64,000 bases of DNA from Solanum dulcamara (taxonomy: Eukaryota; Streptophyta; Magnoliopsida; Solanales; Solanaceae): positions 29,352,097 through 29,416,096 of the forward strand of contig NC_077242.1 of assembly GCF_947179165.1 (NCBI RefSeq), written 5' to 3'. Position numbers and translations under genes: made by a program. The notes below the pieces were generated by a model. The model did not search any database, was not told where the DNA came from, and saw nothing but the letters and a program-made list of their open reading frames with translations. This document shows, in pieces, positions 13,176 to 26,820 of this stretch (positions are counted from its first letter, which is position 1; each line of letters opens with the position of its first letter).

Positions 13176-14727
13176 TAGCGTGTGAGATATAGAAATAATT
13201 AAAATCTCATTAAATTATTCTGGCGTCAAGTTTTAATTGGCCATCGTACAATTAATTAGATTTAAACATTAAAAATCTATTTTCTTCTTTTTTCCTCTCT
13301 TATTGCCCCCCCCCCCCCAAGTTCTCTCTCTTCTCTTCGTTTTACCAGGCTCATCACATTTGCATTATACATAATCTCTATTTTCAGGTTGAGAAGCCAT
13401 AGAAGTAGCAAGAATCAATTTTATTTGTACTATTTGTTTCTTAACTCTTTTTTGAACTATTTCTGTTTTTATGTTTTATTAGTACCTAACAAGTTCCCAC
13501 CATGACCTCCATTTTTTTGGCTAAGCATATCACAGTTCAGGAAGGTACTAAATTTGAGGAGAAATAAAAGTATTAGAGAGAAAATAATCCATCATTAATT
13601 TTTACTATTTTTTATAAACTATTTCAATAGGATACATCTCATTATAATAGTGATTCATCATAACAATATTTTATTATAACATTTTGATTTTTTCTAGAAT
13701 CAATTTTTCAGATTATATTTTACTTCTCTATAATATATAACATTCTAGATATCACAACATTGACATTCATTATAAATGTACACTCTTTTAAAATTACCTC
13801 TCTATAAAAATCATACTTAAATATTGTGTAATACTACTATTTTGTAAGAAATATATTATGTATAAAAATAAAATATTAAAACATTATGATATTCATCATT
13901 AATATCATGAACATATTAAGTTTCAACTATGAATATCTAAACGAAAAAAAATGTATTCAAATAGTGCTCATCAATTATGGACGGTGTTTGCCTCTTTTTA
14001 CATTCAAACTTTTTCTATTTCTTTTTGGTTAAATTGGTTAACAAATATATTATTCTTCTTGTTACACAAAATCATTAAATTAATTTTTTGAGTACTTTTG
14101 ATTATAATAACTAAATGGAATCTAAATTTTAAATATCACTATCATATATAACGATACCTCACTATAGCAATCATGCATGTTTGACAAAGATTTGCCGTTA
14201 TGATAAAAGTATGACGAAAGCATCTATCTCATTGATGCATAAGTAAGTATACTAATTAGTAATGATTAAATTCCTTCTACGATCCACATGAGATATCAAT
14301 ATGAATGTAACCTACATGGCCAATTGAAAACTATGAGCTAGAAGTCTGTTTACTTTTGTTTGAGCCATGATAACCAAGACTCCTAAGATTGCAGAAGCAA
14401 TTCTGTAGAAAAAGAAAATTTATTTCAATGAAGCTTCATAAGAATCATAAATAGAAACATGTGAAATAGTAGCAAAATAGAGATTTTAGGCACAATAAAA
14501 AGAAATGTTACATGGGGTGGGTGAACCCTCACAGATATCATATGCCCTCATAAATAGAATCAAAAGATATACGAACCCTGAAAAGGTAGAGGATTTTCTT
14601 TGAGGCTCGGTAGATGGAATAAATAGTTTAACGACTTGTTTCCGTTGTTATGGATAAGCTGATGGGAAAGAAAATTGAGCCAGAAAACTTCTGAGTAGTA
14701 ACTTGGAAAATCTGAGCCTAGACCAGA
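13176..14727. other. Unassigned AT-rich intergenic DNA
   Basis: No reading frame or RNA gene is recognisable. It contains a run of 13 C at 13306-13318. It also has long A/T stretches with imperfect dyads around 13640-13860. The part near 14400-14727 is less AT-rich and directly precedes E2; it may be part of the sequence that resumes at 23912, but I could not prove this. Confidence 0.5.
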
Positions 14728-16774
14728 TGTAATGACCCATAGGTCGTTTTGAGAACTAAAGCTTTTTATTTCATAAAAGACTCATCCCATAAATTTTTAA
14801 TGGGTATTTTGGACTATTCAATAACTATGATTATTTAATTGAAGGGTAATTTTTGATAATTAATTTAGTTGGTGGGCTAAAGTGATAATTTAGTTAATAT
14901 GTTATACCACTTATCTATATTTATTAAAATAAGTTATGGAATTTAACCATTATTTATTTATTGGATCATAATTAATTACCCTAATTTGTAAAAGAAAAGA
15001 AACAAAGGAAGAGGACGAAAACTTACCTGCGGCACTTTCCGTTTGTACTGCTACAGGTAAGACAGTTGGCAATTGAAGTTATCAATTTTATGTGGGAACA
15101 GTTGTGTTTATTAATTATGAAGGGCGTGAGATTATAATGAGATATGGTTATTGATTGGGTGAAAGAGTGTGCAGTGTGTAAGTATTTGTTATGAGGGATT
15201 ATGTTTTTTTATAGTACTGTATATGGTGTATGTGATGGACATAGATATGTTAAACAATATATTTACAAGGTGATTATTTTACTAGGTTATTTGAGTGTTG
15301 ATTGGTAATGATTGGAGTTATAGTGTTACAGTAGTAATGTAGGAATAGTCATTAAATTTGATAGTTATTTATTAATATTATATTATACACGTATGTTCTA
15401 AAGTATATAATTTTGGTAATTAGACATTAGATTTATACAGAATTTTTACTTTTGCGTAAGTGTGTTAGTGTTATGTGTTTTTTTGGTAATCATGATATTG
15501 AAGGAATTGAGACTTAACCCGTACTTAAGATTTAGGAATATGAGACTTGAGATATTAGTTGGTATCAAAATTTAGGAATTTGAATGGGTTATTGGATCTA
15601 AGCTAGACATATAATAATGTAGGTGTCTACAGACTTGTTTGCTTATGAATATTATATATTTGATAGATTGGAAACGTTCTGATGATTCAAAGAAAGGAAA
15701 GACATTAGTGGATTAGCTTGCTTGACTTCGGTTCTTCGATTGAGGTAGGTTATGGTTTTATTCTATATCATAGATAGTTTCTTAATAGTGATTGATATTC
15801 ATTGAGTAATGTGTGAAGTTTACTATGCATTTAATTATTGTGGTTTGGATGGTTGATATGTTGTTGTGATTGGTCTGAAATCCCGAGGCCATGTAATCCA
15901 TAATCTTAAACTAGCCCTATCAAAAATGGTTCCTTGAATAAAGAAGGCTTGATAAAATATTATTAATGAAGTAGAATATAATTATGAAGAATGATAAATT
16001 AATTATATTTGAATCGGGTGTCACATTCCGACATGGTATATTTGGATTGGGTGTCACGTTCTGACATGGTATATTTGGATCGAGAGTCACATTCTGACAC
16101 GGTATATTTGGATCAGGTGTCACGTTCTGACACGGTAATATTAAAGAAAAATAAATTAAAATGACTTAATAATACCCAATCTCCAAAAACTCATTTTTTA
16201 AAGGAGTGTGATGTGGAGGCTTGAGTCCTCATGTGTGATCTTGATACTGTTGACTGGTTATGTAATTATTTATTGGTTGCCACCTGTTAAGTGTTATGGT
16301 TGATTTCTCGCTATTATTTATTGCATATTGATTCCTATTTTGAGTTGGCCGATAATACCTACTCAGTACATATTGCCCTGTACTGACCCCTACGTGTATC
16401 TTTCTTTATTTTATTTTGTGGAGTGTAGAGAGTCTTTCATCGGCTTCGAATCGACCTCAGCTCTAGTCAGACTCCAATTTAGAAGATTTCAGGGTGAGCT
16501 ATCCTTCTAGCTCGTGATGGATTCTCTCGGTTATGGCATAGTGTCTTTTGTTTTCGGACACGTTATATTATTTATTTATTTAGTATTTGATAATTCGAGA
16601 CTTAATTTTAGAATTTAGATGTCCTTCATGTGATGACTATCAGATTTTGGGAAAACGTATTTATTTAAGCTTCTGCGTTATTGTTATATTTATTAGTTGG
16701 GGTTTATATCATTGGTTCTTCCACCTAGGAGGTTAAGTGTGGGTGCCACTCATGGCCCAGTTTGGGTCGTAACA
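14728..16774 (+). repeat. 5' LTR of E2
   Basis: Begins TGTAATGACCC and ends GTCGTAACA, 2047 bp. It carries four 33-bp tandem units at about 16011-16140, against two in the 3' LTR. The mirror-frame on the minus strand (15920-16123) is just this array translated. Confidence 0.93.
16011..16140 (+). repeat. Four 33-bp tandem units each with a GTGTC-N7-GACAC inverted repeat
   Basis: Unit starts (at the GTGTC) fall at 16018, 16051, 16084 and 16117, an exact 33-bp period. The third unit has GAGTC and the first two end GACAT, so arms are partly decayed. The same motif occurs at 23215-23275, 24898-25105 and 41096-41250. Confidence 0.88.
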
Positions 16775-16778
16775 AACT

Positions 16779-16792
16779 TGGTATCAGAGCTT
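16779..16792 (+). other. Primer binding site of E2
   Basis: TGGTATCAGAGCTT follows the 5' LTR after four bases and matches the initiator-methionine tRNA complement exactly over its first 12 bases. Confidence 0.9.
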
Positions 16793-16990
16793 TAGGTTCA
16801 GTGATCTCATCACACAAGGACAGGTCTAGTAGAGTCTTGCGGAACAGTACGGGGACGCCTTTACTTTTATTTGAGAGGCTAGGACTTTAGAAAAACTCTA
16901 TTCCTTGTTTCTTTCGTGCTATTACTTGAATCCAATTGGTATCTAGGTGATACAAATTGGTATCTGACCTTCTTCAGTTTACTTTTGTAG

Positions 16991-19900
16991 ATGGTTAGAA
17001 CTAGAGCACCTGAGCCAGCTGCTAGGGCTTTAGGCAGAAGAGGAGTAGCGATGAGAGGTCGTGGTAGAGGTCGCGGGAGAAAGCCCACTAGGGGTAGGGT
17101 CCAGATAGCTGGACCAGTCAGAGAAAGAGCAGCGACCCCTCCACCGGCTGATGAAGTAGTTAGAGATGATGTTGAGGTGGAGGAGGAGCAGGTTCATGAG
17201 AGCGAAGCACCACCCTAGCCTACTCCAAAGATGATCCACCAGGTTCTCACCTATCTCAGTGGGTTATCTGATCAGGGACAAGCTCCCCTAGCACTTCATA
17301 TTCCAAGAGTACAACATTCAATTGTTGTGGCTCCTCACATGACAGTGCCCTCAGGAACAAGCATATTTCCTCGATTGACTATAGGTTCGGTAATAACAAG
17401 TGACCAGCACGATTTCTTTATTAAGTTCTTGAAGTTGAAACCCCCGGTCTTCAGGGGTACTGAATCTGAGGATGCTTACGATTTCCTTATTGATTGTCAT
17501 GAGCTGCTTCATAAGATGGATATAGTAGAGCGATTTGGTGTTGAGTTTGTGACATACCAGTTTCAAGGAGACGCCAAAATGTGGTGGCGGTCTCATGTTG
17601 AGTGCCGACCAGCAGAGGCACCACCTATGACTTGGGCAACTTTTTCTGACTATTTCATAGAGAAGTATATCCCCCGGACCTTGAGGGATAAAAGGAGATA
17701 TGAGTTCCTGAATATAGAGCAGGGGAGGATGTTTTTTGTCGCTTATGAGGCCAAGTTTCGTTTCTTAGCTAGATATGGTACTCAGCTTTGCTTTAGTCCA
17801 AAAGAGAGGATTCGTCGCTTTGTGAAGGGATTAAGGTCAGATTTACAGATTTCAGCTTTACAGGTTACTGCTTTAGCAAAATCTTTTTAAGAAGTAGTTG
17901 ATTTTGTGATAGAGGTGGAAGGGGTGAAGCCAGATAACTTCGCTAGAGAGACAACGTTCAAGAAGTTTCGTAAGGGAGGTGAGTTTAGTGGTTCTTATTC
18001 CAGAGGATAGAGTTCTGGAGATTATTCGACCCGTCCTATTCAGTCTTCATTACAAGTTTTAGATGGAGGTCCCTTAAAGACTAGTCAACCCTTTTCTAAT
18101 TTTGGGGGTTATCTTCAATCTTCTTCATCTTCACAAAGACCCACTCTTAACCCTAAGACTTGTTATGGATGTGGTGAACTTGGATATATCAGAAAATATT
18201 ATCCAAGGCACAGTCAAGCTTGGCATGATCAGGGTTATAGAGCCCTAATAGTTAAAGGTAGAGGCGACGACTATGGTAGGGGCCGTCATTCTGGAGGATA
18301 TAGTGGCCAAGGTCGTGGTGGTCTCTAGTCCGGTCGGGGTGGCAGGCAGGTTAGAACTACTGGAGTATAGCCTAACAAGGGAAATGGTCAGACAGGTGAT
18401 AGGGCCCATTGTTATGCTTTCCCTGGGAGGTCAGAGGTAGAGGCATCCGATGATGTTATCACAGGTACTCTTCTGGTCTACACGATAGCTTGGCTTTCGT
18501 ATTATTTGATCTTGGATCCACATTTTCTTATGTATCTTCCGTATTTGCTGATCGACTTAATTTACATTGTGACTTACTTGACATGCCTATTCGTGTTTCT
18601 ACTCCTGTTGATGAGTCTGTTCTTGTTGAGAAAGTGTATAGATCTTGCCTTGTGACTTTTGTGGAGAGTAGAACTTATGTAAATTTGATTATTCTGGAGA
18701 TGGTTGACTTTGATGTAATTTTGGGTATGACTTGGCTCTCTCCAAATTTTGCTATCTTAGATTGCAATGCTAAGACTGTGACATTAGCCAAGCCTGGGAT
18801 GGATCAGTTGGTGTGGGAGAGGGTGACTATCTTCCCACCCCAGTTCGGATTATCTCTTTTCTTCATGCTAAAAGGTTGGTAAGTAAGGGTTGTTTAGCCT
18901 TCCTAGCACATCTTAGGGATGATAGTTCTGAAGTACCATTGATTGATTCTATTTTGATAGTGCGTGAATTTATGGATGTTTTCCCCGCAGACTTACTTGG
19001 TATGCCACCTAATAGGAATATAGATTTTTATATCGACCTGGAGCCCGACACTTGCCCTATTTCCATTCCACCTTATAGAATGGCCCCGGCTGAGTTGAGG
19101 GAGTTGAAGGCCCAACTTCAAGAGTTGTTGGGTAAAGGTTTTATTAGACCGAGTGCCTCTCCTTGGGTTGCTCCAGTTTTATTTGTGAAGAAGAAGAATG
19201 GTAGCCTTCGTATGTGCATAGACTACAGGCAGCTGAATAAGGTAACTATTAAAAATAGGTATCCCCTTTCTTGCACTGATGACTTATTCGATCAGTTGTA
19301 GGGTACTTGTGTTTTCTCAAAAATTAATTTGAGGTCCGATTACCATCAGCTGAAAATACAGGCAGCAGATATATCGAAGACTATTTTTCGAACCAGGTAT
19401 GGACACTATGAATTCTTAGTAATGTCTTTTGGGCTTACAAATGTGCCTGCTGCTTTCATGAGTCTGATGAATGGAATCTTTAAGCCATATTTGGATATCT
19501 TTGTTATTATTTTTATTGATGATATATTGATCTACTCAAAGAGCAGAAAAGAACATAAAGAGCATCTGAGAATTGTTCTGGGATTGTTAAGGGAGAAAAG
19601 GTTATATGCCAAATTCTCCAAGTGTGAGTTCTGGCTTGATTTAGTGTCTTTCTTAGGGCACGTGATTTCTAAGGATGGAGTGATGGTGGATCTCCAGAAG
19701 ATTGAAGCAGTGAAGAGTTGGGCAAGACCTACTAATGTCTCAGAGGTAAGGAGCTTTATTGGTTTGGCTAGCTACTACCGCCGGTTCGTTAAGGGATTTA
19801 CTTCCATTGCTTCCTAGCTGACCAATCTAACCAAGCATAAAGTTCCATTTATGTGGTCAGATGGGTGTGAAGAGAGTTTTTTGAAACTCAAGACCTTATT

Positions 19901-21897
19901 GACTACTGCACCGATTCTTGCTTTGCCAGTAGAAGGTAAGAATTTTATTGTTTATTGTGATGCATCATACTCTGATTTAGGCGCGGTGCTAATGCAGGAG
20001 AAGAATGTAATTGCCTATGCTTCAAGGCAATTGAAGGTGCATGAACGTAAGTACCCCACTCATAATTTGGAGTTAGCTGCGGTTGTATTTGCATTGAAAT
20101 AGTAGAGACATTATCTATATGAGGTAAAGTGTGAAGTGTATACAGATCATCGCAGCTTACAACACGTGTTCACTTAGAAAGACTTGAATTTGAGGCAGAG
20201 GAGGTGGATGGAATTGCTAAAGGACTATGATATCACTATTCTATCACCCAGGAAAAGCTAATACAGTGGCCGATGCCTTGAGAAGAAAAGCAGGGAGAAC
20301 GGGAAGTTTAGCTCATTTGTAGGTTTCTAGACGTCCATTGGCTAGAGAGGTTCAAACTCTAGCTAATGACTTTATAAGGCTGGAAGTAATGGAGAAAGGA
20401 GCATTTTTAGCTTGTGTGGAGGCAAGATCTTCTTTCCTTGATAAGATTAAAGAAAAGCAGTTTGATGATCAGAAGCTGAGCCGGATTCGTGATATGGTCT
20501 TGCAGGGAGAGGCCAAAGAGGCTGTGATCGATGAGGAAGGCGTCTTAAGGATTAAAGGAAGGGTATGTGTGCCTCGTATTGATACTTTAATCCAGACTAT
20601 TCTTGTAGAGGCTCATAGTTCGAGGTACTCTATACATCCTGGTGCAATCAAGATGTATCGTGATCTGAGACAATATTATTAGTGGAGCAGAATGAAGCGT
20701 GACATTATTGATTTTGTTTCCCATTGTCCAAATTGTAAGCAGGTAAAATATGAGCACCAAAGGCATGGAGGGATACTTCAAAGAATGTCCATTCCTTAAT
20801 GGAAGTGGGAAAGGATTTCAATGGATTTTGTGGTCGGCCTTCCGAAGACATTGGGTAAGTTTGATCCGATATGGGTGATTGTTGATAGGTTAACTAAGTC
20901 TACTCACTTCATTCCAGTCAAGGTGACTTATAATGCAGAGAAGTTAGAGAAACTCTATATCCATGAGATTGTTTGATTATATGGAGTTTTGGTTTCTATT
21001 ATATCAGATAGAGGTACGCAATTTACTTCTAACTTTTGGAGGACCTTGCATGCTGAGTTAGGTACTAGATGGGATCTTAGTACTTTATTTCACCGTCAGA
21101 CCGATGGACAGTCTGAGAGGACAATTCAAGTGCTGAAGGATATGCTTCGTGCATGCGTGAGTCATTGGGATCATTTCCTACCCTTAACAGAGTTTTCATA
21201 TAATAATAGCTATCACTCGAGTATTGATATTGCTTTGTTTGAGGCATTGTATGGGAGGAGATGTAGGTCTCTTATTGGTTGGTTTGATGCATTTGAGGTG
21301 AGACCTTGGGGAACTGATCTTTTGAGGGAATTATTAGAGAAGGTGAAATTCATTCAGGAGAAGCTTCAAGCAGCTCAGAGCAAGCAGAAGGAGTATGCAG
21401 ATCGAAAGGTCAAGGAAATGGATTTTATGGAGAGAGAGCAAGTGTTGTTGAAGGTTTCACCCACGAAGGGTGTGGTGAGATTTGGTAAGCGAGGTAAGCT
21501 CAGTCCGAGGTATATTGGGCCGTTTGAAGTTCTTAAGCGTGTTGGAGAGGTGGCCTATGAATTGGCTTTACCTCCAGGTTTGTATGGAGTGCACCCAGTG
21601 TTTTATATTTCTATGCTAAAGAAATATCATGGTGATGGAAACTATATTATTCGCTAGGATTTGGTCATGCTTGATGAGAATTTATCCTATGAGGAGGAGC
21701 CTGTAGCTATTCTTGATAGAGAGGTCCGCAAGTTGAGGTCAACGGAAATTGCGTCTATGAAGGTTCAATGGAAGAATCGTCCGATTGAGGATTCCACTAG
21801 GGAGACTGAGGCGGATATGCGTGGAAGATATCCATATCTGTTCGTCGAGTCAGGTACCCTTTTTAATCCTCACTCTTCTTTGACCGTTCGGGGATGA
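16991..21897 (+). pseudogene. gag-pol polyprotein of E2, with frameshifts and stops
   Basis: Gag starts at ATG 16991 with an Arg/Gly-rich N-terminus followed by the retrotransposon gag core (17400-17900). Its zinc knuckle (18161-18202) has lost its His and last Cys, both to Tyr. The protease motif reads D-L-G-S near 18508. RT spans 19000-19817 with F-I-D-D near 19516. RNase H runs 19860-20290, integrase about 20590-21300 with the D,D,E region, then GPY/F near 21510 and a chromodomain-like tail at 21661-21860. Frame changes occur near 18480, 18815 and 20245. Stops include 17216, 17888, 18008, 18326, 18368, 19299, 19815, 20100, 20103, 20680 and 21655. It is more decayed than E1. Confidence 0.92.
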
Positions 21898-21920
21898 ACG
21901 CTGGGTAAATTGGTATCCGT

Positions 21921-23906
21921 TGCAACGACCCATTAGGTTGTTTTGAGAACTAAACCTTTTTATTTTATAAAAGACTCATCCCATAAATTTTTAATGTATA
22001 TTTTGGACTATTCAATAACTATGATTATTTAATTGAAGGGTGATTTTAGATAATTAATTTAGTTGGTGGGCTAAAGTGATAATTTAGTTAATATGTTATA
22101 CCACTTATCTATATTTATTAAAATAACTTGTGGAATTTAACCATTATTTATTTATTGGTTCAAAATTAATTACCCTAATTTGTAAAAGAAAAGAAACAAA
22201 GGAAGAGGACGAAAACTTACCTGCGGAACTTTCCGTTTGTACTGCTACAGGTAAGATAATTGGCAATTGAAGTTATCAATTTTATGTGGGGACAGTTGTG
22301 TTTATTAATTATGAAGGGTGTGAGATTATAATGAGATATGGTTATTGATTGGGTGAAAGAGTGTGCAGTGTGTAAGTATAGTTGTTATGAGGGATTATGT
22401 TTTTTATAGTACTGTATATGGTGTATGTGATGGACATAGATATGTTAAACAATATATTTACAAGGTGATTATTTTACTAGGTTATTTGAGTGTTGACTGG
22501 TAATGATTGGAGTTATAGTGTTACAGTAGTAATGTAGGAATAGTCATTAAATTTGATAGTTATTTATTAATATTATATTATACACGTATGTTCTAAAGTA
22601 TACACCGGGCTGCCCTTTTTAGACATTAGATTTATACAGAATTTTTACTTTTGCGTAAGTGTGTTAGTGTTGTGTTTTTTTTGGTAATCATGATATTGAA
22701 GGAATTGAGACTTAATCCGTACTTAAGATTTAGGAATATGAGACTTGAGATATTAGTTGGTATCAAAATTTAGGAAATTGAATGGGTTATTGGGTCTAAG
22801 CTAGACATATAATAATATAGGTGTGTACAGACTTGTTTGCTTATGAATATTATATATTTGATAGATTGGAAACGTTCTAATGATTCAAAGAAAGGAAAGA
22901 CATTAGTGGATTAGCTTGCTTGACTTCGGTTCTTCGATTGAGGTAGGTTATGGTTTTATTCTATATCATAGATAGTTTCTTAATAGTGATTGATATTCAT
23001 TGAGTAATGTGTGAAGTTTACTATGTATTTAATTATTGTGGTTTGGATGGTTGATATGTTGTTGTGATTGGTCTGAAATCCCGAGGCCATGAAATCCATA
23101 ATCTTGATCTTTCCCTATCAAATATGGTGCCTTGAATAAAGAAGGTTTGATGAAATATTATTAATGAAGTAGAATGTAATCATGAAGAGTGATAAATTAA
23201 TTATATTTGGATCAGATGTCACATTCTGACACGGTATATTTGGATCAGGTGTCACGTTCTGACACGGTAATATTAAAGAAAAATAAATTAAAATGACTTA
23301 ATAATACCCAATCTCCAAAAACTCATTTTTTAAAGAAGTGTGATGTGGAGGCTTGAGTCCTCATGTGTGATCTTGATACTGTTGACTGGTTATGTAATTA
23401 TTTATTGGTTGCCACCTGTTAAGTGTTATGGTTGATTTCTCGCTATTATTTATTGCATATTGATTACTATTTTGAGTTGGCCGATAATACCTACTCAGTA
23501 CATATTGCCCTGTACTGACCCCTACGTGTATCTTTCTTTATTTTATTTTGTGGAGTGTAGAGAGTCTTTCATCGGCTTCGAATCGACCTCAGCTCTAGTC
23601 AGACTCCAATTTAGAAGATTTCAGGGTGAGCTATCCTTCTAGCTCGTGATGGATTCTCTCGGTTATGGCATAGTGTCTTTTGTTTTCGGACACGTTATAT
23701 TATTTATTTATTTAGTATTTGATAATTCGAGACTTAATTTTAGAATTTAGATGTCCTTCATGTGATGACTATCAGATTTTGGGAAAACGTATTTATTTAA
23801 GCTTCTGCGTTATTGTTATATTTATTAGTTGGGGTTTATATCATTGGTTCTCCCACCTAGGAGGTTAAGTGTGGGTGCCACTCATGGACTAGTTTGGGTC
23901 GTGACA
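21921..23906 (+). repeat. 3' LTR of E2
   Basis: Begins TGCAACGACCC and ends GTCGTGACA, 1986 bp. It aligns closely with the 5' LTR except for two missing 33-bp units and a replaced patch at 22603-22620. No clean polypurine tract is visible just upstream; TTCGGGGATGAACGCTGGG near 21886 is the expected region but is interrupted. Confidence 0.92.
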
Positions 23907-23911
23907 CCAGA

Positions 23912-25777
23912 CTTGGACGAGATATGAGTCAGGTGAGGTCTGAGGTGATTTGGTAATGGATGGGGGATGTAATTATCGATTTAATAGTTTGAGTTGATAT
24001 TCAAGACACTAAAAAGCCCGTACGACTTTACAAAATAGAATTCAGGCGAGAACTCCCGTAATTGATCTTGGAGTGAAGGGTTGAATTTAGAACGTTATGG
24101 GTTGAGGGCATGTTGCAAAATTGGAGCTTGGCACATAAATCTCAAGGTTCTGTTCCAGTGCAACTCGCCACGGAGGGATTATTCCTGCTATGGTAAGGCA
24201 GTCATGGCGGGGTAAGTGGTGCTATGATAGGACAGTCACAAGTTTAAATGGGGAATGGTTCCAAAATCCCGCCATGGCGGGACAGTTGCAAGTTTAGCTG
24301 GGAAAAGGTCCCAAAACTGACTTTATTCCTCCCACTTCGTTTTTGATAGACCAAAAGCAACCTAGGTCAATATTCCTTTAGTTTTTCATCAATTTTCATG
24401 CTAAATATAAGTTAATCGCTCCCCTAACTTGTATTTTGATTCTTAGAATCTAGAATCCATGGTAGATATCTTTGGGGTGGGTTCTTCGCCTGAATTTAAT
24501 GGTGGAAAATAGCCTTAGATGGGTGATAGGATCATAAAAGTGGCCAAGTTTAGGATTTTGATATAATCCGGATTTTGTAATCCATTATTTTTTGATTCCT
24601 TGTAATTATTATTTTTTTTAGCCCAAGAACAAGCTAAGAGACTTCAGAAAGGAAAAGCTCCAGCTCTTTAGAGTTTTCAAAGCTTGATTTCGAGGTAGGT
24701 GATGATTTTACAATCCTGTCTCTGCTAAATGTGCTTGTTACTATAATTGATAGTATTTTATGCATGTGTGAGACTAGGAAAAATGAAATGAACTTGGTAA
24801 AAGGACTAATGTGATCATTTACATGCAATGAACCTGTTACTTGATTATGAAGGTATGTGAACTATTTGTTATGGACTGTGATTTATATATTGGATCGGGT
24901 GTTACATTTTGACACATATACATAATAGATCGTGTGTCACATTCTGACACATATACATATTGGATCGAGTGTCATATTCTAACACATATATATATACATA
25001 TTGGATCGGATGTCATGTTTTGTCACATATATATATTAGATCGAGTGTCATATTCCGACACACACATGCACATATATATTGGATCGGGTGTCACGTTCCG
25101 ACATAAACTAACAGTTTGAGTATGAGTCTCATGAGAGGACTATTGTTGACTGTAGTATTGAGATTGACACTGTGAATTGGAAAATGCTTATGGGTTGTTA
25201 ATTGGTAATATTTTTTGTATATGATTATCTTTACTATATTATAATTGTTTGAATATGTTTCATTAACTAGGTTAGCCGCGTGATCCTATCAGTATACCAT
25301 TGTTTATGTGTACTGATACTACACTTGCTTTTTCCTTATTAAGTATAGGACATCTTTCGGTGGCTGCTGATCGACCTCAGTTAGGAGACCACTGACTATT
25401 CATGATTCAAGGGTGAGATGGCTCTTTTAGGCTGCCATGGATTCTTCGAGGATCTCAGTCCAACCTTTCAGACTTATGCGTTTCAGACTTATTTTTATGC
25501 TATTGTTTTTGGGGTTGCATCCTCTTGGACTTGTTACTTAGTAGTTTTGGTACAATGACTTTCAGGTTCTAGGGAGTTGACTTCTGCATGTCTTCTTGAC
25601 TATTTTATGTCTGTGTTGAAATTAATTCTTGAGTTTATGGGAGCTCAGTTTAGACTTATGTAAAGATTGTTTCCTTATCCCTACATCTATTTTATTAGGA
25701 TGCTTGTTGGGGTATAGTTTGGTTCTCCCATCGGAGGATTGATGTTGGTACCACTCACGGCTCGATTTGAATTGTGA
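23912..25777 (+). repeat. LTR-like remnant of family C (plus)
   Basis: The end reads CTCGATTTGAATTGTGA near 25761-25776, like a worn version of the GGGTCGTGACA LTR end. It contains a perfect 16-bp palindrome TCCCGCCATGGCGGGA (24267-24282) and a six-unit GTGTC-N7-GACAC array (24898-25105). The TTTCGGTGGCTGCTGATCGACCTCAG stretch near 25353 parallels 16438-16460 of the E2 LTR, so the families are distantly related. E2 inserted into or next to it. Confidence 0.65.
24898..25105 (+). repeat. Six tandem units with GTGTC-N7-GACAC inverted repeats
   Basis: Unit spacing varies (about 31 to 48 bp) because TATA/CATA runs between units expand. Dyads begin near 24899, 24933, 24969, 25010, 25045 and 25088. 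The 7-base spacer is mostly A-C/T-A/G-T-T-C/T-C/T. Small frames here (24934-25119) only read through the array. Confidence 0.82.
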
Positions 25778-25849
25778 AAAATAGGGCCCCACAAATTTAA
25801 AATTCGCTCCTGAAAATTCACACAAAAGGAAACGAGAAATTATCAATGA

Positions 25850-26820
<971 letters not shown>

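Larger units (their letters stand above)
14728..23906 (+). mobile_element. Complete Ty3/gypsy LTR retrotransposon E2
   Basis: LTRs are 14728-16774 and 21921-23906. A perfect 5-bp target duplication CCAGA flanks it (14723-14727 and 23907-23911). The primer binding site is at 16779 and the coding region is 16991-21897, in gag, protease, RT, RNase H, integrase, chromodomain order. It is clearly a different family from E1: LTRs share no obvious similarity and the gag N-terminus is Arg/Gly-rich. Frameshifts and many stops show an inactive copy. Confidence 0.93.

Noticed and set aside
16328..16510. 60-codon frame repeated at 23460-23642
   Set aside because: Again a pair of LTR copies (E2).
24934..25119. 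Repetitive frame rich in His, Ile and Tyr
   Set aside because: It reads through the GTGTC-N7-GACAC array.
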